64,000 nt of DNA from CAYFFV01 sp964342695. GTDB taxonomy: Bacteria > Acidobacteriota > Vicinamibacteria > Vicinamibacterales > UBA8438. The stretch covers positions 1 through 64,000 of the forward strand of contig CAYFFV010000004.1 in the NCBI GenBank assembly GCA_964342695.1, written 5' to 3'. The notes below the pieces were generated by a model. It was not told the origin of the DNA. It was given only the letters and a program-made list of their open reading frames with translations, and did no database searches. Positions 7,244-16,627 of this stretch are shown in pieces (the stretch's first letter is position 1; each line of letters opens with the position of its first letter). A program made the translations under genes and the position numbers.

Positions 7244-9400
7244 ATGATTACCTTTGAAGAGCTTGCTTCCAAGGCCAAATTACACAATCCAGACTCAGAT
7301 ATTGATCTGCTTCATCGAGCCTATGAATTTTCAGAAATGGAACATAAGGGTCAACATAGGTTATCAGGGGAAGAATACATTACACATCCACTAGAAGTGG
7401 CTTCGTTAGTTGCAGACATGAAATTAGATGATGTCGCAATTGCGGCAGGTTTGCTTCATGACGTTGTTGAAGACACGTTAACAACTATTGATAGTGTTTC
7501 TGAACTATTTGGCTCGGAAGTCGCTCACGTTGTAGAGGGAGTTACTAAAATCAGTACTATTCCCTTTTCGTCGGTGGAAGAGAGAGAAGCAGAAAATTTC
7601 CGCAAGATGTTGTTGGCAATGGTAAATGATGTCCGTGTCATTTTAGTGAAACTCGCCGACAGACTTCATAATATGAGGACCCTTGAATCTCTAGGTGAAA
7701 CGCAACGGTTTAAGATTTCGCAAGAAACGCTTGATATTTACGCTCCAATTGCCCATCGCTTGGGAATGAGTAAGATCAAAAATGAACTTGAAGATCTTGC
7801 CTTTAGACATCTCGAACCAAAAGATTATGCAAACTTACGTGAATGGGTTGAAGACCGTCGCCGGGCAACTGAGGAGACGGTTGGACACCTCAAGGAGAAG
7901 CTTTCGGAAAAACTCTCCGAGGCTCAGATATCTGTTATAGAGATTGATGGCCGTATTAAGAATTTATTTAGTCTCAGGCAAAAAATTAAGCGACAGCAAA
8001 TCAGACTTAAAGAAGTTTATGATCTTGTGGCATTACGGGTAATTACTCCTTCCGTCCGTGATTGTTATGCAGTTCTTGGAATTATTCACCAAACTTGGGC
8101 TCCTGTACCAGGGCGATTTAAAGATTTTATTGCTATGCCAAGACCTAACGCTTACCAGTCTTTACATACATCTGTAGTAAGTGATAAAGGTTTTCCGTTT
8201 GAGGTTCAAATTAGGTCGGAACAGATGCATCGCGTTGCTGAGGAAGGTATCGCCGCCCACTGGAAGTACAAAGAAGGACGAATAGGAGCTAATGCTGACG
8301 AGCAATATTTCCTATGGCTTAGGCAACTTCTTGAATGGCAGCAAGAGGTTCGTGATCCAAATGAATTTATTCATAGTTTAAAGATCGATTTATATCCTGA
8401 AGCGGTTTATACCTTTACGCCTAAAGGTGCGGTAAAAGCTTTGCCTCGAGGAGCAACAGCCGTTGACTTCGCCTATTCGATTCATACAGATGTGGGACAC
8501 ACTTGCGTAGGGTCTCGCATAAATGGCCGGATGGTTCCACTTCGTACACAGCTCCAGAGTGGGGACATTGTTGAGATAGTTGTATCGGGAACCCATAAAC
8601 CAAGTCGTGATTGGCTGAACTTCGTCGTGACGGCGCGGGCTCGGAACAAAATAAAGCATTTTATAAATGCAGAGGAAAAAGCCCGTGCTATTGAATTAGG
8701 ACGTAAGTTACTTGAAAAGGAGATTCGTCGGTTCGATCTCAGTTCAAAGTTGATCTTTGACAAAGGGGCACTAGAAAGCGTTGCAAAAGAATTTTCAACT
8801 AAGAAATCGGAGGAAATCTTTGCTGCTGTTGGATATGGAAAGTTGGTGGCACATGCGGTTCTTGAGAAACTGGTTCCAGCAGGCCAACTAAAGGATGCCG
8901 GGGCCAGAAAGTCAATAACATCTGCGGTTAGAAGGGTGTTACGACCCAATGATGGAAAAATCAAGGTAAAGGGATTTGATGATTTTATGGTTTTTCTGGC
9001 TAGGTGCTGTAACCCGATCCGAGGAGAAAAAATCGTCGGTTATGTGACACGTGGAAAAGGTGTCTCGGTGCATGCAGCCACGTGTCCAAATGTAATGAAT
9101 CTTCTTTATGATCCGGAAAGGCGTATTGCTGTAGTTTGGGATAGTTCCGTTAGGGATAATGCTTTTTCAGTCGGTTTAACGATACAGGTTGAGGATCGAC
9201 GAGGAATTTTAGCTGACGTCACCTCAAGTATTGCAAGTGCCGATATCAATATGCAGAAGGTCGAAGCTGCTGCGAATGACAATCAAGCCGGTAGGATTAG
9301 CGTGACACTTGACATTAATGATTTAAAGCATTTACAGCGTGTTATTAAGGTTGTCAGGAGTGTTCCTGGTGTTGTGGATGTAGCAAGGGTACAGCCTTAG
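7244..9400 (+). CDS. rel: Bifunctional (p)ppGpp synthetase/hydrolase (RelA/SpoT family)
   Basis: Makes and degrades the stringent-response alarmone (p)ppGpp. Domains in order: an HD hydrolase with intact metal residues (His48, His72-Asp73 in LLHDVVEDT, Asp139 in KLADRLHN), so hydrolysis should work; the synthetase with DFIAMPRPNAYQSLHT; a TGS domain near residues 390-450 (YTFTPKGAVKALPRGATAVD); a conserved Cys region (ARCCNPIRGEKIVGYVTRG); and a C-terminal ACT domain. At 718 residues it is full length. No second long RelA/SpoT is in the window, consistent with a single Rel-type enzyme. It runs convergent to ridA with a 15-base gap. Confidence 0.97.
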   Translation: MITFEELASKAKLHNPDSDIDLLHRAYEFSEMEHKGQHRLSGEEYITHPLEVASLVADMKLDDVAIAAGLLHDVVEDTLTTIDSVSELFGSEVAHVVEGVTKISTIPFSSVEEREAENFRKMLLAMVNDVRVILVKLADRLHNMRTLESLGETQRFKISQETLDIYAPIAHRLGMSKIKNELEDLAFRHLEPKDYANLREWVEDRRRATEETVGHLKEKLSEKLSEAQISVIEIDGRIKNLFSLRQKIKRQQIRLKEVYDLVALRVITPSVRDCYAVLGIIHQTWAPVPGRFKDFIAMPRPNAYQSLHTSVVSDKGFPFEVQIRSEQMHRVAEEGIAAHWKYKEGRIGANADEQYFLWLRQLLEWQQEVRDPNEFIHSLKIDLYPEAVYTFTPKGAVKALPRGATAVDFAYSIHTDVGHTCVGSRINGRMVPLRTQLQSGDIVEIVVSGTHKPSRDWLNFVVTARARNKIKHFINAEEKARAIELGRKLLEKEIRRFDLSSKLIFDKGALESVAKEFSTKKSEEIFAAVGYGKLVAHAVLEKLVPAGQLKDAGARKSITSAVRRVLRPNDGKIKVKGFDDFMVFLARCCNPIRGEKIVGYVTRGKGVSVHAATCPNVMNLLYDPERRIAVVWDSSVRDNAFSVGLTIQVEDRRGILADVTSSIASADINMQKVEAAANDNQAGRISVTLDINDLKHLQRVIKVVRSVPGVVDVARVQP

Positions 9401-9415
9401 AAGATTCCTGTGAGG

Positions 9416-9796
9416 TTATCCGTCAGAAATTTCTGCAATTAAATCGATTTCAATTAGTGCTCCTTTTGGTAAACCTGCGACTTGGACTGTTGAGCGCGCA
9501 GGAGCGGGATCTAGTACATAGGTTTTATAAATTTCATTCATAGCATCGAAGTGCTCTAAATTAACCAAAAAAATTGTTGTTCGAACAACATGGCCGTAAT
9601 TTGTTCCTGCGGAGCTAAGAATGGCATCAATATTTTTTAGAACTTGATGTGTTTGAGTTTGAATGTTGTTGGCGACTAAATCGCCAGAGGCGGGATCAAT
9701 GGGAATTTGACCTGACACAAAGATGAATTGCCCAGAGCGAATAGCTTGAGAATACGGACCTATGGCTCGCGGTGCGTTCTTAGATTCGATTTTCAA
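9416..9796 (-). CDS. ridA: RidA family imine/enamine deaminase
   Basis: Hydrolyses reactive 2-aminoacrylate and related imines released by PLP enzymes. At 126 residues it is the normal length. Family features are present: AIGPYSQAI near the start, VSGQIPIDP, and the C-terminal ARSTVQVAGLPKGALIEID with the substrate-binding Arg and the catalytic-site Glu. The frame opens at TTG 9796 with no clear Shine-Dalgarno; no better ATG exists that keeps the conserved N-terminus. It lies 28 bases after rpmB and is probably co-transcribed with it. Confidence 0.94.
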   Translation of the reverse strand: MKIESKNAPRAIGPYSQAIRSGQFIFVSGQIPIDPASGDLVANNIQTQTHQVLKNIDAILSSAGTNYGHVVRTTIFLVNLEHFDAMNEIYKTYVLDPAPARSTVQVAGLPKGALIEIDLIAEISDG

Positions 9797-9824
9797 AATA
9801 AATTAGATATTTACTGGAGAAGAA

Positions 9825-10016
9825 CTATGCTGCTTTTGTTACCTTATTTGACCGAATACAGCGGGTACAAACTCGAATTTTTTTCACGGCACCGTTAATA
9901 AGGACTCTCACCCGCTGGATATTGGGTTCAAAACGTCTTCGAGTCACGTTGTGAGCATGACTAACGTTCCGCCCAAAAGCGGGTCCCTTTCCACAAATTT
10001 CACAACGTCGTGCCAT
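9825..10016 (-). CDS. rpmB: Ribosomal protein bL28
   Basis: Structural protein of the 50S subunit. It has 63 residues with the family start CEICGKGPAFGRNVSHAHN and the VTRRRFEPNIQ segment. Two CxxC pairs (CEIC near residue 5 and CTRC near residue 52) make it the zinc-binding C+ form, so a zinc-free copy under Zur control is not implied here. It is upstream of ridA on the minus strand. Confidence 0.97.
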   Translation of the reverse strand: MARRCEICGKGPAFGRNVSHAHNVTRRRFEPNIQRVRVLINGAVKKIRVCTRCIRSNKVTKAA

Positions 10017-10092
10017 ATATTTTCCCGTTAAAAGCTAATTATACATTAACTTTGAAGCAAAATTATTTTGAAGAAATGTTATTTAGAAAGGT

Positions 10093-10755
10093 TTAATTTC
10101 CTGGAATAATTAATCCTGATGTCTCATTTTTACTTTGGCTACCAGTAGCATTATCAGAATTATCTTGATCAGTGCGAAGAATGCGCTCAAGTAGTTTGAT
10201 AAAAGCCTTATTATCCCCAGGCAAATGGCTGCGAGCTTGTGAAGCAGAGCGTTCAATACTTCGCATGACAGAGGCTATACCGATATCGTCTATTTTGAGA
10301 TGTTTCTTTCGAATATCTTCTATGGACTTTCTAATATCGTCAGCTAGACGTTCCGCGCTGGGAAGATTTGCTGTATGTTGATAAATAATACCGCGACTAG
10401 CCGTTTCGTAAGTTTTGGCTAAGGCTTTGGTCGCGTGAACTACTTCTTCGTCTATTAGAACGGTTTGATTTAAAGGATTGTTACCGATGAAATTTAGAAT
10501 AAGAATAAGTAGCTCCCGCTGCGAAGAGCTTAGATGTTGCAAGATTGGTAAAAAGAAAGCCATATCTTTTTCTTGTTGTCTTTGAATGACGGCAGGAGGG
10601 TGGATTTGTGCCGATGAAAGATAGCCACAGTCAGAAGGGCAATTAATTTCTTTCATTCGTTTTGTGCCACAACATATAGTACAGATCTGTCGTCCAAAAA
10701 CTGGACAACTACGGCGCCCTTTCCTTTGATCGCATGATGGGCATAATTTTTTCAT
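10093..10755 (-). CDS. Zinc-ribbon protein of unknown function
   Basis: Not a recognised family. The N-terminal 40 residues hold a dense Cys cluster: CPSC, then SCPVFGRQICTICCG, then NCPSDCGY, enough for one or two zinc sites. The rest (about 170 residues) is helical and charged, with no membrane segment or catalytic motif, ending in a polar Ser/Asn-rich tail. The longest frame starts at TTG 10794; ATG 10755 immediately before the Cys cluster is preferred (220 residues). It sits upstream of rpmB on the same strand. The zinc ribbon suggests nucleic-acid or protein binding, but nothing more can be said. Confidence 0.75.
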   Translation of the reverse strand: MKKLCPSCDQRKGRRSCPVFGRQICTICCGTKRMKEINCPSDCGYLSSAQIHPPAVIQRQQEKDMAFFLPILQHLSSSQRELLILILNFIGNNPLNQTVLIDEEVVHATKALAKTYETASRGIIYQHTANLPSAERLADDIRKSIEDIRKKHLKIDDIGIASVMRSIERSASQARSHLPGDNKAFIKLLERILRTDQDNSDNATGSQSKNETSGLIIPGN

Positions 10756-11221
10756 ATCAATTTTCAACTTTGGAAGAATGAAAAATTCAAACAATTAGGC
10801 TGAATCGTATTTGCTCATCTTTTCAGTCATGTTTTAAATGCTAAAAACGTCCTTCTGTGATGAAAATTCTAGTAGTCGAACCTGTTTTTTAAGAAAATGA
10901 ATTAGATTGTATTTATTCTAACTATTTTTTTATTCGTACCAAAAAATGTAATGGAGTATCTCTGTTCAGTTAACGAGTAAAAAGTTATTTAAATTCAAAA
11001 AAGTGACAGAACATTGTGGTATGTAGTTATTAAAATGAGACCTAGGACAAGATTGTTTTAGGCAGGCATGCTGTTTGGTAGTAAATTGGGATTGCTGTTT
11101 TTAATTTGATTGTCATACACGAGTAGACGACGTGTTCTTAGCCGTGCTTCACTTGTATTGAGCAATTTAGGTCTAATTTATCCGTGATGTTTATTAAAGT
11201 AGATTGCGGAATGAGAATCTC
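10756..11221. other. AT-rich intergenic region, no gene seen
   Basis: About 465 bases between the divergent zinc-ribbon gene and lon. It is strongly AT-rich with many short A and T runs. No open frame with a ribosome-binding site, no tRNA and no GC-rich terminator hairpin was seen. It must hold the promoter of lon, but no convincing -35/-10 pair or heat-shock promoter could be read. Confidence 0.7.
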
Positions 11222-13642
11222 ATGACTGAAGAAAAAGAACGTATAAGTAATGCCGATAGCGGGGATGCTCCTGAGGAGTCCGTTACAGTCCCGGAACGAT
11301 TACCGATTCTTCCGCTAAGGGATACTGTGCTTTTCCCTAATTCATTTATGCCGCTTGCGGTGGCTCGAGAGAGTTCTATCCGCCTTATAGATCAGGCAAT
11401 CTTAGACGATAAATTAGTCGGTGTTTTTACTCAGCGTGATGCCGCTCTTGAGTCACCCGAGCAAGAGGACCTTTTTGAAATTGGAACGATGACTCACATT
11501 CATAAAATGTTTAAGCTTGCGGATGGAAGTCTTCGTTTAATTGTGCAGGGATTAGAGAGAGTTCGCCTTGATCGCATAATCACAAAAGATCCATTTATTA
11601 GAGCGAATGTCAGTGGTGCTGGTGATATTGAAAGTGAGTCCGACAATATTGAAATTGATGCTCTCCAACGGAACATCAAAAACAACTTTCAGCAGGTCGT
11701 TTCCCTTTCACCCTTGCTGTCAGATGATCTTCAATCCCTTGTTGTTAATATTCCTGAACCGGGGAAATTAGCTGATTTTATAGCTTCTAGTCTTGCGACA
11801 ATACCAACATCTACTAAGCAACAGGTTCTGGAAACTTTGGATATTCGAGCTAGGATGGATGACTTGAACCGTATTCTGATAAAAGAGCTTGAGGTGTTGG
11901 AGTTAGGTTCAAAAATTCAATCGGAGGTTCAGTCTGAAGTAGGAAAAAATCAGCGTGAATACTTGCTCCGTGAGCAACTGAAGGCTATACAAAGAGAACT
12001 TGGAGAGGGAGATGACCATGCAAAAGAAATAGAGGAGCTTCGTGAGAAAGTTGAAGCCGTCGGAATGCCAGAACCTGTAAAAAAGGAAGCACTAAGAGAA
12101 CTTGATCGACTTTCAAAAATGCCAGTTGCTGCTGCAGAATACACCGTTTCTCGTACCTATCTGGATTGGATGGTTGCATTACCTTGGAATGTTCGTACGA
12201 AAGAAGTTATTGATCTTAAGCGTACAAAAGATATTTTAGATGCTGATCATTCGGATTTAGTTAAAGCGAAAGACCGCATACTTGAGTACTTGGCCGTGCG
12301 TAAACTAAACCCTGATGTTAAAGGACCTATTTTGTGTTTTGTTGGACCCCCAGGAGTAGGGAAGACTTCATTAGCTAAATCGATTGCAAATTCCATTGAT
12401 CGAAAATTTGTCCGTGTCTCACTTGGTGGCATGCGTGACGAGGCGGAAATTCGTGGTCATAGACGAACCTATATAGGAGCACTTCCCGGGCAGGTAATTC
12501 AGGGGTTACGTAGGGCTGAATCAAAGAATCCTGTCTTTATTTTGGATGAAATAGATAAGTTAGGTATGGATTTTAGAGGCGATCCTGCTTCAGCGCTACT
12601 TGAGGTTTTGGATCCAGAACAAAATAATACTTTTCGAGATCATTATCTTGACGTGCCATTCGATCTTTCTGAAGTGCTTTTCATAACGACGGCAAATGTT
12701 TTGGATCCGGTTCCTCCACCTCTAAGAGATCGAATGGAGGTTCTCGAATTGCCTGGGTACACAGAAGACGAAAAATTTGTGATAGCAACCGAGCATCTGA
12801 TTGGACGTCAGGTTCCGAACCATGGATTGTTGGATGATCAGATCACGTTTAGTGAGGCGGCGGTTCGTTTACTGATACGCGGATATACTCGAGAGGCGGG
12901 GGTTAGAAGTTTGGAGCGAGAGATTGGTGCTCTTTGTCGAAAGGTGGCACGTAGAAAAGCGGAAGGTTTAGATGATTCTGTTGAAATCACACCTGATTTA
13001 GTGAATGAAATGTTAGGCGCTCCTAAGTTCCTTGATGAAGAAGTGTCAGATCGGACAAAAAGACCTGGTGTTGCGTTAGGGCTGGCATGGACGCCTCTGG
13101 GTGGTGAGGTTCTGTTTGTTGAGGCCAGCAAGATGGCTGGTAAGGGTTCGCTGACTTTAACTGGCCATCTCGGTGATGTGATGAAGGAGTCTGCGCAAGC
13201 TGCACTTTCTTGGTTCCGGGCCCATGGTTCAGATTACGACGTCAAACCGTCTTTTTATGCAGACGCAGAAATTCACTTCCACGTACCTTCTGGAGCTATT
13301 CCCAAAGATGGTCCGTCGGCTGGCGTGACGATGGTTACGGCTCTTGTTTCAGAGTTAACAGGTAGGTCTGTGCGCGGAGATATAGCAATGACTGGTGAAA
13401 TTACCTTGTCAGGACATGTTTTGCCAGTTGGAGGAATCAAAGAAAAAGTATTAGCGGCACGGCGGTTGGGAGTCTTTAAGGTTATTCTTCCGAAACAGAA
13501 CGAAAAAGATTTTATAGAAGATTTAAGTGAAGATCTCAGAAAAGAAATGAAGCCTCATTATGTTTCCATGATTGATGATGTTTTGAAAGTTGCGTTGACA
13601 CCGGTGTCTTCCAAGCGAGTAACAAGGCGAAAAAAAAGATGA
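11222..13642 (+). CDS. lon: ATP-dependent protease La
   Basis: Cytoplasmic AAA+ protease that removes damaged and short-lived regulatory proteins. An N-terminal LON substrate domain (LPILPLRDTVLFPN) is followed by a coiled helical region and the AAA+ module with Walker A GPPGVGKTS at about residue 374 and Walker B FILDEIDKLG. The Ser-Lys protease domain has the nucleophile in PKDGPSAGVTMV at about residue 698 and the Lys in GGIKEKVLAARR at about 741. The frame opens at TTG 11204, but ATG 11222 is the better start, giving 806 residues. It is monocistronic. Confidence 0.97.
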   Translation: MTEEKERISNADSGDAPEESVTVPERLPILPLRDTVLFPNSFMPLAVARESSIRLIDQAILDDKLVGVFTQRDAALESPEQEDLFEIGTMTHIHKMFKLADGSLRLIVQGLERVRLDRIITKDPFIRANVSGAGDIESESDNIEIDALQRNIKNNFQQVVSLSPLLSDDLQSLVVNIPEPGKLADFIASSLATIPTSTKQQVLETLDIRARMDDLNRILIKELEVLELGSKIQSEVQSEVGKNQREYLLREQLKAIQRELGEGDDHAKEIEELREKVEAVGMPEPVKKEALRELDRLSKMPVAAAEYTVSRTYLDWMVALPWNVRTKEVIDLKRTKDILDADHSDLVKAKDRILEYLAVRKLNPDVKGPILCFVGPPGVGKTSLAKSIANSIDRKFVRVSLGGMRDEAEIRGHRRTYIGALPGQVIQGLRRAESKNPVFILDEIDKLGMDFRGDPASALLEVLDPEQNNTFRDHYLDVPFDLSEVLFITTANVLDPVPPPLRDRMEVLELPGYTEDEKFVIATEHLIGRQVPNHGLLDDQITFSEAAVRLLIRGYTREAGVRSLEREIGALCRKVARRKAEGLDDSVEITPDLVNEMLGAPKFLDEEVSDRTKRPGVALGLAWTPLGGEVLFVEASKMAGKGSLTLTGHLGDVMKESAQAALSWFRAHGSDYDVKPSFYADAEIHFHVPSGAIPKDGPSAGVTMVTALVSELTGRSVRGDIAMTGEITLSGHVLPVGGIKEKVLAARRLGVFKVILPKQNEKDFIEDLSEDLRKEMKPHYVSMIDDVLKVALTPVSSKRVTRRKKR

Positions 13643-13668
13643 ATATTGTCGATAGCGTTTTCACTGTA

Positions 13669-13706
13669 ACGGAAATATGTTCTGAGCTTATGATCAGAAT
13701 TTCCGT
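13669..13706. terminator. Hairpin between convergent lon and NUDIX genes
   Basis: ACGGAAA (13669-13675) pairs with TTTCCGT (13700-13706), and inside them TTCTGA pairs with TCAGAA, leaving a four-base bulge and an 8-base loop. There is no long T tract on either side, so termination is likely inefficient or the element acts as an mRNA 3' end stabiliser. Confidence 0.45.
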
Positions 13707-13719
13707 CTAAAAAATATTC

Positions 13720-14247
13720 TTAAATCAAGGAAAGTCCGAGAATCGTTTTCATATCCATAGCGTCTGAATCACGGACCATTCGACGAGCTTCAGTCAGAGT
13801 GAAAATTTTAGGTTCTAGTACTTCATCGCTGTCAGGAGCGAGTGGAGTCACTGGTTTTTTTAGGCCGGTCAGGCAAAAGAAGAGCATCATTTCATCAGAG
13901 TACCCAGGAGATGGGTAGAAGCCACCCATTGGTTTTAATTGATTCGCCTGATATCCGGTTTCTTCCTGACATTCACGGTGAGCAGCATCTACAACGTCTT
14001 CACTTGGTTCAAGTGTGCCCGCAGGTAATTCCCAAATCCATCGGTCAATACTGTATCGATACTGACGAACGAGGATGACATGATCGCTATCTGGCATTGG
14101 AAGTAATACTACCGATGATGGATGTCGGATGACATCCATAGACGCTTCTCGTCCATTAGGTAGTTTCACTTTATCGTTGACTACTGTGAAAACCCGCCCA
14201 TGATATATCGTGTTGATCGAGAGGGTTGTACCTAGTTGATCCTTCAT
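13720..14247 (-). CDS. NUDIX hydrolase, ADP-ribose pyrophosphatase-like
   Basis: Hydrolyses a nucleoside diphosphate linked to another moiety, most likely ADP-ribose or ADP-sugars. It has 175 residues. The Nudix box is complete: G-TLEPS-E-DVVDAAH-RE-CQ-EE-TGY, preceded by WELPAG, and followed by a Pro/Ser-rich FYPSPGYSDE, the pattern of the ADP-ribose pyrophosphatase (NudF) subgroup. AAGGA precedes ATG 14247. It is 45 bases downstream of the pseudouridine synthase gene and probably the last gene of the ileS-lspA-lgt cluster. Confidence 0.92.
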   Translation of the reverse strand: MKDQLGTTLSINTIYHGRVFTVVNDKVKLPNGREASMDVIRHPSSVVLLPMPDSDHVILVRQYRYSIDRWIWELPAGTLEPSEDVVDAAHRECQEETGYQANQLKPMGGFYPSPGYSDEMMLFFCLTGLKKPVTPLAPDSDEVLEPKIFTLTEARRMVRDSDAMDMKTILGLSLI

Positions 14248-14292
14248 TCGGTATCCTTAATTATTTTTTGCCACGATTTGTTGCCGACAAAT

Positions 14293-15285
14293 TTAGTCAT
14301 CTGCTGTTCCCCGTTTTTGTTCATGTCTTAAAAAATCCAATATGTTTTGTAATTCTGATGGGAGATCAGATGTGAGGGTCATCTGTTTACCATCGATAGG
14401 GTGTTTAAAGCCTAGCTGGGCAGCATGGAGAAATGGGCGGCGAAGAGTTCTGAAAAATCGAAGGTGTTTGGGAAGGTTTTTTCGTATTCCCCCGTATTCA
14501 GCATCACCAACGATTGGATTTCCAATAGTTTTGAGGTGAACGCGAATTTGATGGGTTCTCCCAGTGAGAATAGCGATTCTAAGCAGTGAAGTGTCACTGA
14601 AATGTTCAGCATCAATAATTTGTGTTATCGCTGTACGTGTGTGCTTAGAGTGCGGAGAAATTTTTTTTCTGTTTGTAAGATCTCGTCCAATTGGTACGTC
14701 GATTTTTTGTCCGGCATTTACATTCCCCCATACTAAAGCGATGTAAATTTTTTCAGTTTCTCGCTTCTTAAACTGTTCAGTCAGTTTTATGTGTGCCTTA
14801 TCGTTTTTAGCAATAACTATTAGCCCTGAAGTTCCGCGATCGAGCCGGTGGACAATACCTGGTCTAAGTACTCCACCAATCCCACTTAGATCATCAAGAT
14901 GATGAAGTAATGCATTGACGAGCGTTCCCGATTCATGGCCGGCTGCGGGATGAACTACCATTCCAGACGGTTTGTTCACGACAATCAGATCCTGATCGTC
15001 GTGCACGATGTCTAAGGTGATTGCTTCTGGCGAAGGCTCGGCTTCTGCGGGTGGAGGAACTGTCAGCGTGATTATGTCACCTGTCTTTGTTGATGTGCTC
15101 GGACGACCTAATTTTGAACCTATGAGGACTCGGCCTTCGCGAATCAGACGTTGGAGCCGTGAGCGAGTAAAAGTTTTAATTTTTTTATTTAACCATTGGT
15201 CAAGCCGTTGTAATGAATCTTCCTCGCTCACCTTTAAACGGATGATTTTGGATTCAGAGTTTCTTTTTTTTATTTGATCTGGCAC
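14293..15285 (-). CDS. rluD: RluD-type 23S rRNA pseudouridine synthase
   Basis: Converts uridines of 23S rRNA helix 69 to pseudouridine if it is the true RluD orthologue. An S4 RNA-binding domain lies at about residues 19-75 (QRLDQWLNKK, RSRLQRLIREGRVLI). The catalytic domain follows with HRLDRGTSGLIVIAKND holding the catalytic Asp, then the GRTHQIRVHL motif. Length (330) fits RluD. The start is GTG 15285, only two bases after the lgt stop, so translation is probably coupled. RluC-like specificity cannot be excluded. Confidence 0.92.
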   Translation of the reverse strand: MPDQIKKRNSESKIIRLKVSEEDSLQRLDQWLNKKIKTFTRSRLQRLIREGRVLIGSKLGRPSTSTKTGDIITLTVPPPAEAEPSPEAITLDIVHDDQDLIVVNKPSGMVVHPAAGHESGTLVNALLHHLDDLSGIGGVLRPGIVHRLDRGTSGLIVIAKNDKAHIKLTEQFKKRETEKIYIALVWGNVNAGQKIDVPIGRDLTNRKKISPHSKHTRTAITQIIDAEHFSDTSLLRIAILTGRTHQIRVHLKTIGNPIVGDAEYGGIRKNLPKHLRFFRTLRRPFLHAAQLGFKHPIDGKQMTLTSDLPSELQNILDFLRHEQKRGTADD

Positions 15286-15287
15286 TA

Positions 15288-16094
15288 CTAGGTTCCACGC
15301 GTTGACTGAGTTTTGATTCTAGCAGTCTGTGAACGGTATAACCGAAATAACATTATGAGGCTGATAGGAATAAGCATTATTGAGACAAATTGTGATGTCG
15401 ACCAGAACTCAAAAACCATTCCTCGAGGGTCTCCCCTAAAAAATTCAATACAAAAACGAGCTACTGGGTAGAGAAGTAAGTAAGCCCAGAATGTTCGTCC
15501 AGGAAATATAAAGCCTCTTTTTTCGGTTACTAATAAAAGTCCAAGAATGGCTAGGACAGCAAGGGATTCATATAGTTGGGTGGGGTGAAGAGCCACGTTT
15601 AAGGGTGTACCAACGTTGCTGCTAGCTAAAGGGTCAGTAAAAGTAAATCCCCAAGGCAGATCGGACGGTTTTCCGTAGCAACAACCTGCCATCAAACAAC
15701 CAAGGCGGCCAATTGCCTGACCTAATGCAATACCTGGTGCAAAAGCATCACATGTATTCCAGAATGGGAGTCGATAGCGCCGCATGTAAAGGAACGCGAC
15801 TACAATGGCGAGAAGCAGTCCACCGTAGAAGACACCTCCTGATCTGAGTACAGTCCAGAAGGCAGCGGGATTGGCCACAAAATGATCAAACTCAACGACA
15901 ATTAGTAAGAGTTTTGCACCGATTAGCGCACTGATGATTATGTATATTCCTAAGTCGGTAACGCGGTTTCCGTCGAGGCCAGAATTCTTAGCTCGGATAC
16001 TGGCAAACCATAACCCGGTCAGATAGGCGGCTGCAAGAAGTACCCCGTAGCTATAGATCGAGATCGGACCAAACTCAATTAGAAGTGGATACAT
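15288..16094 (-). CDS. lgt: Prolipoprotein diacylglyceryl transferase
   Basis: Inner-membrane enzyme that attaches diacylglycerol to the lipobox Cys of prelipoproteins, the first step of lipoprotein maturation. The 268-residue sequence has multiple membrane helices and the signature GRLGCLMAGCCYGKPS with the essential Arg and Asn/Cys-rich loop, preceded by RSGGVFYGGLL. It overlaps lspA by 20 bases, so the first two steps of the lipoprotein pathway are translationally coupled. Its substrates in this window include lipoproteins at 5.9, 52.2 and 56.0 kb. Confidence 0.96.
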   Translation of the reverse strand: MYPLLIEFGPISIYSYGVLLAAAYLTGLWFASIRAKNSGLDGNRVTDLGIYIIISALIGAKLLLIVVEFDHFVANPAAFWTVLRSGGVFYGGLLLAIVVAFLYMRRYRLPFWNTCDAFAPGIALGQAIGRLGCLMAGCCYGKPSDLPWGFTFTDPLASSNVGTPLNVALHPTQLYESLAVLAILGLLLVTEKRGFIFPGRTFWAYLLLYPVARFCIEFFRGDPRGMVFEFWSTSQFVSIMLIPISLIMLFRLYRSQTARIKTQSTRGT

Positions 16095-16614
16095 GTCGAT
16101 TTATGGTAAATGTTTCAAGAATCAAAAACCCGGCCCCAACTGTAATTGCCGAATCTGCAACATTAAATGCCCAGAAATGCCACGTGCCCCAGTAAACGTC
16201 TATAAAATCAATCACGTAGCCTAGACTAACTCGGTCAATTAGATTACCTGTAGCTCCTCCAAAGATAAAGGCTAGGCCAAATCTTGACAATGGCTGTTGC
16301 GAGGTTGTTGTAATTGCAAAGATTCCAATTGCGATAAGTGCCACGAGGCCTATAAATGTCATTAGAAATGGTTTATATGGAATATCTGCGGAATTTAAAA
16401 ACCCGAATGCAGCTCCAGTGTTATGAACATGCGTGAAATCCAGAAAATATGGGAAGACAGTGACATTTTCATGGAGAGGAATCCTTATACGCACAAGATA
16501 TTTAGTGACTTGATCTAGGATTACGATAATGCAAGAAAGCATAGATAATGTTCGTGTTGAAAGAGAGCCGAGCACGGTGATTACGGAATTTTCACGTGGC
16601 TGATTCGTAGACAT
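16075..16614 (-). CDS. lspA: Lipoprotein signal peptidase II
   Basis: Inner-membrane aspartyl protease that cleaves the signal peptide of diacylated prolipoproteins. Four membrane helices are visible and the two catalytic aspartates stand in GGATGNLIDR and FNVADSAITVG. It has 179 residues, slightly longer than usual because of a polar N-terminal extension. It lies 13 bases after ileS and overlaps lgt, the common ileS-lspA linkage. The start ATG 16614 fits the gene spacing. Confidence 0.96.
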   Translation of the reverse strand: MSTNQPRENSVITVLGSLSTRTLSMLSCIIVILDQVTKYLVRIRIPLHENVTVFPYFLDFTHVHNTGAAFGFLNSADIPYKPFLMTFIGLVALIAIGIFAITTTSQQPLSRFGLAFIFGGATGNLIDRVSLGYVIDFIDVYWGTWHFWAFNVADSAITVGAGFLILETFTINRHVSTSN

Positions 16615-16627
16615 AAACTAGTTTGCT

